NCBI GenBank assembly: GCA_001724265.1
Contig: MEDY01000052.1
Coordinates: forward strand, 86,939-150,938
DNA: 64,000 nucleotides
Reading direction: 5' to 3'
DNA from: Rhizaria sp. SCN 62-66
Taxonomy: Eukaryota; Rhizaria, unplaced
The position numbers and the translations under genes are program-made. This document shows positions 23,014 through 33,434 of the stretch, piece by piece (position 1 is the first letter of the stretch; every line of letters begins with the position of its first letter). The notes beneath the pieces were generated by a model that saw only the letters and a list, made by a program, of their open reading frames with translations, had not been told where the DNA came from and made no database searches.

Positions 23014-23652
23014 TTACTGCGGTGCGCCGCGCGCGGCCCCGATGGAGACGTCCTGGCTGGCCGAGGTGTCGGCATCGGACCGGCGCGGACGGTGGGCGTG
23101 CGTGTGCGACATGAAGTTCACCCCCGTCTCAGCGCCAGCGGCGTGAGAGCGCGTGGACTTGGCCAGGTAGCGGCGCTCGAACTCCTCCCATGACACGCGG
23201 CCATCGCCGTCAGTGTCCATGGTGCCGATGAGCCGAGCCGCGCCGGCGTCGAGCGCGGAGGCGGACAGGCCGGAGAGAGAGAGCACATGCGCCGCCTCGC
23301 TCGTGTCGATGTACCCGTCGCCGTCACGGTCCCACTGCTGGAAATTCTTGCGGATCGCGTCAACGCGCGCCTCGGAGAGCGAGGCGGCGGTCGAGACCGC
23401 GGTCGCAGAAGGCCCGAGAGCGGGGGAGCCGCCGAGGCACACTTCGCCATCAGCTGCGCCCGAGGCGGAAGCGGGAGGAATCGCGCGTACGGGCGTGCGC
23501 ACAGCCGGCGTCGCGGTCGTGGCGGAAAAGACAGGATTCGTTGGAGTCGGAATATCCTGAACGAAGCGCGAACCATGGCGTGGTGGCGGAGTTTGTTTTA
23601 AGAGAGTCGAGAAAGGAGGCTGTGAGTGACCCGGAAACTTTGAGCGCCGAAT
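23014..23652 (-). CDS. EF-hand calcium-binding protein, 5' end unresolved
   Basis: Two well-formed EF-hand loops, DRDGDGYIDTSE and DTDGDGRVSWEE, each with acidic or Gly residues at the right positions, are separated by about 30 residues as in a paired EF-hand lobe. A short C-terminal tail is Ser/His/Arg-rich, with TAA as stop. The coding frame stays open back to a TGA at 23655-23653 but contains no ATG upstream of the EF-hands. The first exon must therefore lie further upstream, or the start is spliced in at a nearby AG such as the one ending at 23622 or 23555. A nearby ATG (about 23577-23575) is in another frame. It is a single-lobe calcium sensor-like protein; its target is unknown. Confidence 0.7.
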   Translation of the reverse strand: MRRSKFPGHSQPPFSTLLKQTPPPRHGSRFVQDIPTPTNPVFSATTATPAVRTPVRAIPPASASGAADGEVCLGGSPALGPSATAVSTAASLSEARVDAIRKNFQQWDRDGDGYIDTSEAAHVLSLSGLSASALDAGAARLIGTMDTDGDGRVSWEEFERRYLAKSTRSHAAGAETGVNFMSHTHAHRPRRSDADTSASQDVSIGAARGAPQ

Positions 23653-24116
23653 TCAATCCAGTTTTGTAGTTGAACCGCGCTGTGGATATTGTGAACATAT
23701 GTATATAGACGTACCATTTTAAATTATGATACTTAAATCCGTAATCAAGCTGCGGATTCGTCTCACTACACATATGACGTGAACTAGCCGTTTGGGTATC
23801 CTTCCACCACAATCGCAAGCCAAGCCTTGGCGCCCTTGAGTGACTAACTTCAAACCAAATTTCGGCAGGTCCAACGCTGTCAGTTGAAGATGAAACTTGA
23901 ATATATATATTGAATATATTGGCAGCATATCATATCCATTTTTTAAATCTAAGCTTTGTTTTTAACTTCGTTTTTCGCTTCTTCCTCTGTTGCTGTTCAA
24001 GACTCTTCACCAGACCTTGAAGCTGTTGTGTATTTTCTCGTCCAGCACCTGTCTTTGAGGCAGTGTGCGTTTTTATGGACTGCGAGAAGTGTGCCTTGTA
24101 ACTACCACTGCTTGTT
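23653..24116. promoter_or_regulatory. Divergent spacer between the EF-hand gene and SLX1
   Basis: AT-rich, with a TATATATATT run at about 23903-23915. It probably holds both promoters and a missing first exon of the EF-hand gene, which I could not place. Confidence 0.4.
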
Positions 24117-24702
24117 ATGGCCGAGTGGAACGTGATAAGCTCTCAGGTGGCGATCACCGCAGCCGCGGGCGGCGCGCGCATCCCGCAGCAGTCACGTTCA
24201 TCAACTTTCAACTGTTGCTATGCGCTGCGCTCGCTGAACCCGTCTTTCCCGCACTCCACCTACATCGGTTTTACCAACAACCCGCGGCGGCGTCTGCGGC
24301 AGCACAACGGCGCGCTGCGCAACGGCGCGCGCGAGACGTCCCGGCGCCGCCCCTGGGAAATGCTTGGCTGCGTGCACGGCTTCCCCAACCCCATCTCGGC
24401 GCTCCAGTTCGAGTGGGCGTGGCAGAACCCGCACCGCTCGCGTCACGTGCGCGCCGCGCTGGCGGGGCAGTCGTTCCCACGTGGCGCGCGCGGCACGCTG
24501 CGGATTGCGCTGGCGATGCTGCATGTGCAGCCCTGGGCGCGGCTGCCGTTGGCGCTGCATTTCACCTCGGCGGCGGCAGCTGAGCTCGCGCGCGGCGGCG
24601 GCGCGAGGGAGCCGCCGCGGCACGTGCCTGTCACGGTGGGGCCGCTTGAGACGTTGCCGTGCTACGCTGCGCGGCCCGCCGGCGCGAGCGAACTGCTCGA
24701 CA

Positions 24703-24785
<83 letters not shown>

Positions 24786-27055
24786 TCAACGATGACGACG
24801 GAGATGGCGTGAGCAGCGGCCGCGACGCGGACGAGGGTGATGCTGGTGACGGTGACGGCGACGGCGGAAATAGGTCGCGTCACGGTGGGTTTTTGCTGAC
24901 TCAATACTTCCCCGCCCATCGCGACAACCAGAACAGTAACAATGGCAGCGGCAATGGTGGCAATGGTATTGAAGAGTACGGTGGTGAGTACGATGGCGAC
25001 TTCTATCAGTACTACGCTCCACCCACGGACGGTGACGCTGACCTTAATGCTAATGGCGCCTACGGTGACGGTCACCTGGCCGCTGCGATGGTGTCTGCGA
25101 CTGCAGCAGCGGAAGAACATAAAAGCAGCAGCACTAACAACAACAACTTCGACTATGACGACGACGACAACGACGACAGTGAAATGGGCCGGTGGCTGCG
25201 CGAGCTCACTCAGCCGCCCGCAGCGCCTTCGTCACCGCTATACACGCCCACACCAACCCTTCTGCAGTCATCATCCGCCGTCGACTTTGCGCAATCCTCG
25301 TCCGCTGCCAACGCCTCCGCCGCCCTGCAGTCCTCTGCTACAGCGCCGTTGCAGCAGCCTACGCCGCGTAATGCGTTCTCGCTTTCACAGTCACATGTGC
25401 AGCTGCCTGCCCCAGTGAGGCGCGCGCCCTTTGCCCGCCCCGCGTCCGCCGCTTCTGGCACTGCTACGACAGCTACGATTGTGACTAGTTCTCACTCTGG
25501 TGCCGATGTCAGTGGCACGCTGTCGCGCACGTCGTCGCTCTCGCTCGCGCGCGCCCCGTTATCCCGTGCATCGTCGGCGTCACTATTCTCCGATCCAGCG
25601 TTTTCTTCCTCATCCTCTGCAGCAGCAGCAGCATTGCCAACCCTCGGCGCTGGTGGCGTGTCCGATGGTGTGGCGTTGCCGGCGACCGTGCGCGCCGCCG
25701 CCGCCACAGTCCTGCGCATGCTCGCCGGCAGCGCCACGGGCGCCGACGCCGCCGCGCTCGCCGCCACGGGCGTCGCACCGTCCTCCGCGGCCTCCGCCGC
25801 GGCGGCCGCCGCTGAGGCCGCGCTCCCGCGCTGCGCTGTGTGCCGCGACCCCGCGCCGCTACCGCGACCGCCGCTGCCCGCGCCGCTGCCCGGCGCCGGT
25901 GGGGACGCCGCCGTGGCGCGCCTGCTCGCCTCCGTCGCCGCCGCGCCGCAGTGGCTCGAACCCCCCGTGTCTGCCGCGTTGTCTGGCGTCGCTGCTGGCG
26001 GTGGCGGGAGTGGCCCGCCGCGCGCGCCCGTGGCAGTGCAGTTCTGCACCGCTGCCGCGCTCGTGCCCGTCGCCGCCGCCGCCGCCACAGGGATGGCCGC
26101 AGTGCGCGGCTGTGGGGCGTGGGCGCACCGTGTGTGCCTTATCCGGGCCTTTGCACAGCAGGCGGAGGCCTCGCTCGCGCCCTTTGACGCAAACGCACCG
26201 CAAAACAACACGGCATTGGAGGCAGAAAACGACAAGCCTAAGGGTAAGGGCAAAGGCAGCAAGAGTAAAGGCAAAGGCAAAGACCTATCTGTATTCAACA
26301 CTCCTGTAGCAACCACGCGCGCGCCCCCGAATGCCGGCGGCATCGATGACGGCGATGACGGTGCTGCTGCGGGGAGCGCTGCTGCAACTCTGGCGCCGTT
26401 GCTGCCGTTCTCGTCGCCGCACCTGCGTCGCCGGTGCGCGGGTGCGTGCCGCGCGCCGCTGCTGCCCGCCGCGGGGCTGTGCCCGTGCTGCCGTGCACCA
26501 CTGATGTGGGCGCGCGTTGTTGCCGCTGCCACGGCCGCGCAGGAGCGCCGCGCCGCCGCGTACGCGCTCGCCATGAAGACGCTCCGCAAACACCTCAGCA
26601 CAACCGCTGCTAGCGGTGCGGCGGGCGAGTCCGGCGCTGATGCCGGGGGCGGGCGGCGGAGCAAGCAGGGCGGGATTAAGCGCAAGGGCTCGGGCACGGG
26701 CTCCGCTTGCGGCACGACTGCGAGCACGTTATCTGCCGTGTCCGCTGGCCCGCCGGGAGCGATTTACGCTAAGGCACGCGCGCTGTCGCGGGCGTCGTCG
26801 CTCTCGCAGCAGCAGGCGCTCTCGCAGCAGCAGGCGCCGGCGCAGGAGCGACAGGCACAGCCGTTGTCGCAGACCGCTCATGTTGCGGCGGCGTCGGGGG
26901 CTCCGTCACTGTCGCTGTCGCAGCCTGGAGCGAATCGCGGACACGAAGCAGACGCGATAAACGCTGGAGGAGCGCTGTCGCACGCGCGCGCGCTGGGCGC
27001 CATTGAGGAGGAAGGCGACATTGCGGGCGTCGATGACGATTGGGGCTGGGAGTGA
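24117..27055 (+). CDS. SLX1: SLX1 structure-specific endonuclease subunit, with a frame break near a GAC array
   Basis: The N-terminal GIY-YIG nuclease domain (about residues 30-115) has [46 protein letters not shown] and [10 protein letters not shown]. The catalytic Arg in the RR-LRQHNG helix and the Glu of FEWAWQ are present. The C-terminal RING/PHD-like zinc region is split by inserts: CAVC, then CGAWAHRVC, then [17 protein letters not shown]1 with SLX4 cleaves branched DNA such as Holliday junctions. After a (GAC)27 poly-Asp array the first frame ends at 24812 while the second half is open in another frame (24659-27055). Either a 1- or 2-nt length error or indel in the array is present, or a 65-nt GT-AG intron at 24809-24873 restores the frame exactly. 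The acidic character of the second frame just after the array slightly favours the first. Stop TGA. Confidence 0.85.
24705..24785 (+). repeat. (GAC)27 trinucleotide array encoding poly-Asp in SLX1
   Basis: Twenty-seven uninterrupted GAC copies. In the SLX1 frame they encode Asp. The array lies between the nuclease and zinc-finger domains, where the reading frame appears to change. Confidence 0.95.
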
Positions 27056-27621
27056 GCGCAGGCTGGGTAGACGTGCGTTTCCGCGCGGGAGTGACTCTTT
27101 CGAGCCGTTAGTATTCTCAAATCGTTTGAGGTGGTGATGCATTTCAAAGGAAAACCCAATCAAAATAGCCTCTGAAAGATATTATAATACTTTATTTAGA
27201 TATTTTGAAATACATAGATTTTAAAATCAGCAATATCATTCTGTTTAGCTATTATCCATATTGTATTTTCGCCGATGAAAATCGAGGTTTTTTTGGACGT
27301 AAAGCTTACAGTTCAACGGATCGCACAGGTTACACTGCGCATGGCCGATCCATCATATGACTGAGATCATGCATCCTTTCATTATCGGCTTTCAATGCAG
27401 TTCCTAGTTAACATAATTACATCAACAAGTTTAAACAACACATTTTAAATATTTACCTAAAAACATTTAGATTGAAACGCACGTATATCCTTATATCCAC
27501 GCATTGTTCAATTCCTGAGAGCGAGTTGAATACTGTGGACACGCAACTCACGCTAAGCAGGGTTTTGTCTTGTTTTGTGTTCTCGTACTCAGAACTAACT
27601 GCCTACAAGCATTGCCGCAAA
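27056..27621. other. Intergenic spacer upstream of the first La-like gene
   Basis: AT-rich, containing the 3' end of SLX1 and the presumed promoter of the La-like array. No gene is seen. Confidence 0.55.
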
Positions 27622-30273
27622 ATGGACCCTAACCAGGCCGCCGCGCGCGCGCTAGTCGAGCTGTTTTTGAGTGACGCGAGCATCCGCACGTCGACACGTC
27701 TGAACCGCATCTACTCTCGCGCCACCGGTCCTGATGTATGGATCCCACTCACTTACTTCACCGCCTTTAAGTGTATTCGCGCGCTTTTGCCGCCTGCGCT
27801 AGGCCCGACCACCCCGCTGCTTGACGTCGTGTCATTAGGAGTCCCACCACTCGCAGACGGCACTGTGTCCACTGACAACGGTCAAACACAGGAAATGACA
27901 AGCGACGACAGTGTCAGCAGCGCCAAAACCATTCAAGACCCCGCCTCTATAGCTGCGACTTTCTCCTTTATGATCAACGCATTGGAGAGCTCAAAGCTGC
28001 TTTGTGTGGACGCGGATTCACAGAGTATTTCGCGCCGGGCGCCCTACAACGGTGCAAACGTCGATGTGGATGCACACTCGGTGCGCGCTCGTGGATTACC
28101 AAGCAGTTGGCGTTTTGAGCATGCACGTGCGTTTTTTGCGGCTAAAGGACTTCCACTTGTTAACCTTCTTAAAGATCCAGTTCGTAAGTGCAGCAACAAT
28201 AACTCAAACGGCGAGCGTCATAACGGTGATGGTGCGTGGCTCATCTTCGCAACTCCAGAGCACGCCATCGCTGCGGTTGAGGGCCAATTCGAAGCTTCTC
28301 ATAAGGATCACATTAGTAGCAGCACTGATAATAGTAACAACACGAGCAGCTACAACGAGGGCCCCATTGATGATAAGAACAAAGCCGCGATGCGCCAACT
28401 GCACCTGATTTCCAAGAAACAGTTTGTCGCGCAGACCCAGGATAAGCGGTCGTCAGCGGCCCGCATCCTTGGGGCTCCAAAGAAAGCCACTGCCTTTGCT
28501 GGACCGCCTTGCACTCGGAGCGCAAAGCGTGCTACGCACGCTGCCAGCTCAGCTGCTGCTGCTCCTAGTTGCGGCGGCTCAGGACAGAGCAGCTCTGCGA
28601 CGCTGACGGCCAGCGTTCGTGTGTCACGTCAACAGGCCGATCACAATGAGGACTTGCTTGGACACCGTAGTAACAACAGTACTTGCACCGGCTCGGCGTT
28701 GCAGCCCGTTGTGGCCCGGGCCAGCGATAGTGCGAGCAGCACTGACTCCCATTCCAGTGGTTGTGACAGTGCGGGCGATAGCACCGACAGTAACAAGCGT
28801 GATAGCTCGAGTGACAAGCAGCCCGTGTTCACGAAAGGCTACCTGCTCAAAGTGCATGGCGTGAGCGGTAGTCGTCGTGTGGTCCGCAACAACATTGCAC
28901 GCTGGCTGGATGATATCCCTGGCTGTTGCGGCACGACTGTCATTAGCTACAGCACTGGTAACATCTTTGCCAACGTTGCGCTTACTCCTGATTCCAACGC
29001 ACCTACTGCTGCGGCTGTTGCGCGCGTGTTTAACGCGCGGCCTGCAAGTGAACGCTGCATGCGCGAACAATCCGGAGAAGTTGCCACTGCTGCAGGGACG
29101 CACACCCGCGCGCGATCAGACGGGGTGAAGTTCATGCCCGTGACCCCCGAAGCTGAGACTGAGCTTTGGGCGACGTTGATGCGCCGTCGGGCCCGCGCCA
29201 ATAATCGTCGCTCTGCTATTGCCGCACGGGCCGCACACACCCGCAACAGCACGAGTGACTGTGATGCGAGCGTTATGCAGAACGGTACTCGAGGACGGGG
29301 TGATGCAGCGACTTCGCAACAGTGGCGGAACGAAGGAACATCCGGCCCTTCAATTGTTACTGAGCAAAACGTGCAGCTCATGCATCTGGAAAACGGCAAC
29401 AACTTTGCGTTTGACGCCAACTATAACACAACTCACCCCAGCAGCAGCTTCCTTAGGGCACCTGAATATCCCGCTCATCAACAACATTACACAGAGCCCA
29501 CTGCGCACCACGGGCATTACTTGCAACATGGCCACGCTGCGACATATGCCAACGGCTTGCCGCATGCGTTTTCTGTGCAATACGCGCAGTACGGGCCGTA
29601 CTCGCAGCAATCTGTGTTTATTCCGCATCGCGGTCACAGCGATCATCGCTTCACTGTGCAGCAAAACCAACAGCCACATGTGCATTACAACCAGCACGCG
29701 CAGTTGCAAGTGCACTGGGGCGTGCCTAATTACTATCCCGCGTATGCACATACGCATGAGCAGGCACACGTTCAGGCGCAAACACAGGCACAGACACCGG
29801 CGCAGACGCAGGCGCAGGCGCAGGCACAGGCACATGTGCAGACGCACACGTCTACCAACTAGCAGTCGCATTATCTTGAGGTGTCATCGCATCACAGCCA
29901 CCGCCAGCCAACCGGGGCAGCGCCGCAGTACCTGCAGTGGCATTATCCGTCGCACGGACATCAGCTTGTGCACTACCACGGCCATTATGAGGTTCAGCGC
30001 ACACACCAACCGCCGCTCCAGCACTCTCACCGCACAGACTATTAGCAGCAGCGGCAGTTCAGTGCGCAGACGCGGCACCACCAGCAAGAGCGCGGGAACC
30101 GCAGTGCTCGCCACACGCAGCGGCACAGTAACTTGCAGCAACAGCAGGCGCAGCAACTACACCCTCATCGGCAACCCCAAGAGAATCCTCACTGCCAGAG
30201 TCAGCAAGATTCCCAGCAAAATCAAAGAGCGCAGCACGGACAACAAGGCGGTTTTGGCAAAAGGAGACACTAA
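27622..30273 (+). CDS. La-like RNA-binding protein A, Gln/His-rich tail with two in-frame TAGs
   Basis: 883 residues if the TAGs at residues 747 and 808 are sense. Residues about 10-140 resemble a La motif: LVELFLSDASI, then VWIPLTYFTAFKCIRAL, then LCVDADSQSISRRAPY, with an insert before the last part. An RRM1-like segment follows (HSVRARGLPSSWRFEHARAF). At about residues 405-480 lies an xRRM-like domain (GYLLKVHGVSGS, then VISYSTGNIFANVALTPDS), and a helical segment with ELWATLMRRRARANNRR comes later. This order, La motif-RRM1-RRM2, is that of genuine La, which protects 3' ends of RNA polymerase III transcripts. The tail is rich in Gln, His, Tyr and Ala, contains AQTQAQ repeats, and runs on through both TAGs to GGFGKRRH and TAA. 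Several RNA-end contact residues of the La motif look replaced, so its RNA target may differ. Confidence 0.75.
29860..29862 (+). other. In-frame TAG in the Gln/His-rich tail of La-like protein A
   Basis: The context is HTSTN-TAG-QSHYLEV. The frame stays open for 60 more codons of the same composition before the next TAG. Read as Gln it blends into the tail. Confidence 0.8.
30043..30045 (+). other. Second in-frame TAG in La-like protein A
   Basis: The context is HRTDY-TAG-QQRQFSAQ. Seventy-five more Gln-rich codons follow, ending in a basic GGFGKRRH and TAA. Confidence 0.8.
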
Positions 30274-31323
30274 GATAAGCAAATGTCGCATGGACAAGCG
30301 AGTTTTTGCTTCCGTTATATACCCACATTCTGATCTTGACGCATTTCTAGCGTCATGGCTCAGAGCATGAAAGCTTCGATACGACTTCTTTTTAGTTCAA
30401 GATCGTATGTAACTTCATGATTGTTATTTCAAGAAGTCAACTATTATTTTCACCATTCTTCAAACTATATTTTAGAAATAAGTTATATTTTTTCGTTTGG
30501 GTTCAACCGTGGTCCGGCGTGTTTTGTTATTATCAATTCATACGAGGTGCCAGTATGAAACCCAATATCAAGCAGTGGATCTGCTTACTTCTGATGCACA
30601 TATGGTTTATCACTTAAATAAACGATATAATAATGCCTTTTATAAAAGGGAGTGGCGCCTTACAAAGATGATTTGAGATTTCCTTCTGATTTTCTCTTAA
30701 AACTGGCGTTCCTCTCTGTTGCTGCGCACAGTTATGAGCGCGACACAGATCCGCACAAGCAATTATATACCAATATGCGACTGGTTCGAGATTAATCAAA
30801 CTTAAAATACAATGTATTATAACGTCTAATTTACGTCCTATACAATCTTGTTGTATGAACGCCAAATCTTGCAAAGGTATCACTTGACTTCATCAATCTA
30901 TCCGTTGCACCACTGAGCTAAAGTGTATTCAGTCCATCCACCAAAATCACAGGCAGAACGAATGGTTTGGTCGCAATTTCAGCGCTATCAAAACGAACAC
31001 ACTTGTTGAACAGTTCAAACTAATTACTATATGAAGATAATTACTGTCAGCATCATGCTCTGTCGATTTGCGAGTTTGTGCCGAACAAATTTTGACCTTA
31101 AGTTTTCTCTTCGCTCCTCCGTGCTTGGCGTCATGTTCCACATTCCATCATAACACTGCTGTAAACAGCTGCGGCAAATAGAGACGGACATTTTGACAGT
31201 CACATAGCAGCCGATGTATCTTATTACGCCGTTCCGTAGAGTAGCTCCCGCTACGCGCTCTTTCGACCTCCTTTTGTGTGACCCGGGAACCTGAACCTAG
31301 TCCTGTGGCACGCGCTCTTGCGC
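30274..31323. other. Intergenic spacer between La-like genes A and B
   Basis: About 1 kb, AT-rich. The reverse complement of 30893-30925 contains TTTAGCTCAGTGGT, like a tRNA A box, but I find no matching B box or cloverleaf, so I do not call a tRNA. A 30-bp region near 31080-31140 has no clear coding frame. Confidence 0.5.
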
Positions 31324-32361
31324 ATGTCTCTTCCGACGCGCAATGCGGAAGCGCTATGCACCTTGGTAGACACACTGCTATGCGACGCAAGTGTAGCAAC
31401 CTCGGACCGCCTCCGTGATCTTTGTCCGCCAGGGTCCAGCGGCTGTGTGCCACTATCTTTCCTCCTTGGCTTCCGATGTGTGCAGGCCTTGACCACAAGT
31501 CCGAGTGCGCTTGCAGCTGCATTGCGAGCGTCAACGCAGCTCTGCGTGGCAGATGATAGCCTCTCAGTGTCCCGCAGGACTCTCTTCATCCCTGAACAGC
31601 TCGATTTGACTGCACACACTGTCCGTGCTTGTGGAATGCCTGCGGCATGGCGCTATGAGCATGCACGTGTGTTCTTTTCCACGCGCGGACTTTCGCTCGT
31701 CAACAAGCTAACCGTGCGCACAAAGCACCCGCGCCGTCGCGCAGCAGTGGCAAAGTGCGGCCAGCTCTCAGTTGACGCCGCCGCAGGTGGTGTTGTTGTC
31801 CCACGTGAGCCCTCTGGCGAGGATAAAAACAGTGACGGTGACGATGGCACCCTCCCCACTCCACCACAGCCAGCCTGGCTTGTTTTTGCGACTGCGGACG
31901 ACGCTAACGCCGCCGCTGCGGCCTTCCCAGGCCCTGTGGACGGGACCGCTGCGGTGGCCCGCGTCGCGACCACGGACGGCGACAAAGAACCGCTCGACGC
32001 TCCACTGCTGGTGCTCACTCTCAAGCGTGACTATCTGGCTGCTGCGCTGGCCGCACGTGCCCCGCGCAACGCCGCCGCCCCGCGCGCGCCCGTGTCGCCC
32101 GCGTCCGCGCTCGCCGCCGTCGCAGCGGCGCCAGCAGTCACGCAGAAGGCAGACTCGCCCAAGCGCGCCACAACGGGGATTATCACGAGTACTGCTCCTG
32201 GTGACGCTGAGACTTGTACTGCGGCAAACAGTGGCGGTAGCGCTACTGTGAGCCATGCTGTTGCATCCGTTCCCGGCGATCAGTCTCCCGCCAGTGACGG
32301 CGCTGCGCTACGGCCTTCACAGGCGCCTGCGGAGTCGCTGCCACAGGCAGTTGCCGAGTGA
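31324..32361 (+). CDS. La-like protein B, short paralog lacking the second RRM
   Basis: 345 residues from the ATG at 31324 to TGA. The La-motif-like part (LVDTLLCDASV, then CVPLSFLLGFRCVQALTT, then LCVADDSLSVSRRTL) and the RRM1-like part (LDLTAHTVRACGMPAAWRYEHARVFFSTRGLSLVNKL) align well with genes A and C. A segment with PAWLVFATADDANAAAAAF corresponds to the same place in its neighbours (ARWLIFAT-type motif). The protein then becomes Ala/Pro/Ser-rich and stops. No GYLLKV xRRM or Gln tail follows in the next 170 bases in any obvious frame. It is either a shortened functional paralog or a decaying copy. The absence of internal stops and the ordinary coding composition favour function. Confidence 0.65.
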   Translation: MSLPTRNAEALCTLVDTLLCDASVATSDRLRDLCPPGSSGCVPLSFLLGFRCVQALTTSPSALAAALRASTQLCVADDSLSVSRRTLFIPEQLDLTAHTVRACGMPAAWRYEHARVFFSTRGLSLVNKLTVRTKHPRRRAAVAKCGQLSVDAAAGGVVVPREPSGEDKNSDGDDGTLPTPPQPAWLVFATADDANAAAAAFPGPVDGTAAVARVATTDGDKEPLDAPLLVLTLKRDYLAAALAARAPRNAAAPRAPVSPASALAAVAAAPAVTQKADSPKRATTGIITSTAPGDAETCTAANSGGSATVSHAVASVPGDQSPASDGAALRPSQAPAESLPQAVAE

Positions 32362-32672
32362 ATGTCCAAGCCCCATCCACTGAGCAACGTTGTTGAACTT
32401 ACGCAGCCGCCGCATTTGTGCCCTTACAGACCCGCTGAGGTTGCAGTAGCTAGCTGTGGTCTATGTCCACAACAACAGCGGACTGAAGCCAGAGTCAGCG
32501 AGAAGGAGATGACCGCTGAATATTCGACGTAACGCATTGTATCGATATTGAAGTCGACTCTAATACTTAAACCCATTAGTGCGCTTGATGCAACGAGTTC
32601 AATGATGTGACGCACGACATTTTACATTAAAAAAAGCATGTGAGACGGTGACTAAGACGGTCGCGGTGTATT

Positions 32673-32694
32673 CCCCCCCCCCCCCCCCCCCCCC
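32673..32694 (+). repeat. Homopolymer run of 22 C
   Basis: Uninterrupted run of 22 C in an otherwise AT-rich spacer. The complementary strand is G-rich. Its exact length is likely uncertain in sequencing. Confidence 0.9.
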
Positions 32695-33177
32695 TTCTTG
32701 TGTAATTATGTAACATTTTGCGCGTAACAAATGACTTTCAACGACGTGCTGTGCGCGTTATATGACTCAAGGGCAAACTACCCGACTGGAGGCGCTCGAG
32801 GTAACGCGAGACTAAACAGCGCACCAAGCAGTCAGCATGAACAAGTTCGCCGTTATTTATGCTTGGTTGTTTTGTGCAATATGCGTTCGACAATATCTAT
32901 CGAGTAGTATGTATCTTATGTAGAACTCACTTGGGTCATACGTCCGAATGCATGAGAAGTTCACTGCCTTTGTGGCCGACGTGATAAATCTATTGCATTT
33001 TGCGGACTATCTCGTTGAAAACCTGTACAAAACCCTTGCGCGAAGTTAAATGTATGTACACATAAAATACTTATTGCGCGTGCGATTTACTTAAAAGAAT
33101 AAAGTTTCATCCCGATGCACCTTCATAGGTCATAAAGGCAAAAGCTTTCTCGCCAGGAACTGGGCTGCAGAGCCCCA

Positions 33178-33223
33178 CCAGTCCATTCCAGCCCGTGGGC
33201 CCAGTCCAGTCCAGCCCGTGGGC
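33178..33223 (+). repeat. Two tandem copies of a 23-bp unit
   Basis: Copies at 33178-33200 and 33201-33223 share CCAGTCCA-TCCAGCCCGTGGGC with one mismatch (T or G at the ninth base). They lie about 210 bp upstream of the La-like gene C start. Confidence 0.85.
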
Positions 33224-33434
33224 TATCTTATACGAAATGCGTCAGCCGTTGAATTTATTGCAAGCGGCTGTACGAGATATTCGACGGTGAAAATGTTCTG
33301 TTCATAACGATTCCAGTCGTGTAGCTCACTTTAATATCTATTTAACTTGTTGGATTTCCTTTGCTCTTTATTTTTGTGTCTGTGTGGAGCAGGAAAGTTG
33401 CTCAAGCTGTTAGTCGCTCTCGGCAGCAGGCTCC

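Larger units (their letters stand above)
32362..33434. other. Intergenic spacer between La-like genes B and C
   Basis: About 1.07 kb, AT-rich, with a 22-base poly-C run and a 23-bp tandem duplication listed separately. No gene is visible; the promoter of La-like gene C should lie near its 3' end. Confidence 0.55.

Noticed and set aside
29219-30370. 383-codon plus-strand frame overlapping the tail of La-like gene A in another frame
   Set aside because: Its Arg/His/Thr-rich content arises from reading the CAG/CAC-rich tail out of frame; the domain-bearing frame is the other one.
30876-30936. tRNA-like A box (TTTAGCTCAGTGGT) on the minus strand
   Set aside because: No B box (GGTTCGANTCC), no paired acceptor stem and no anticodon arm could be drawn around it.
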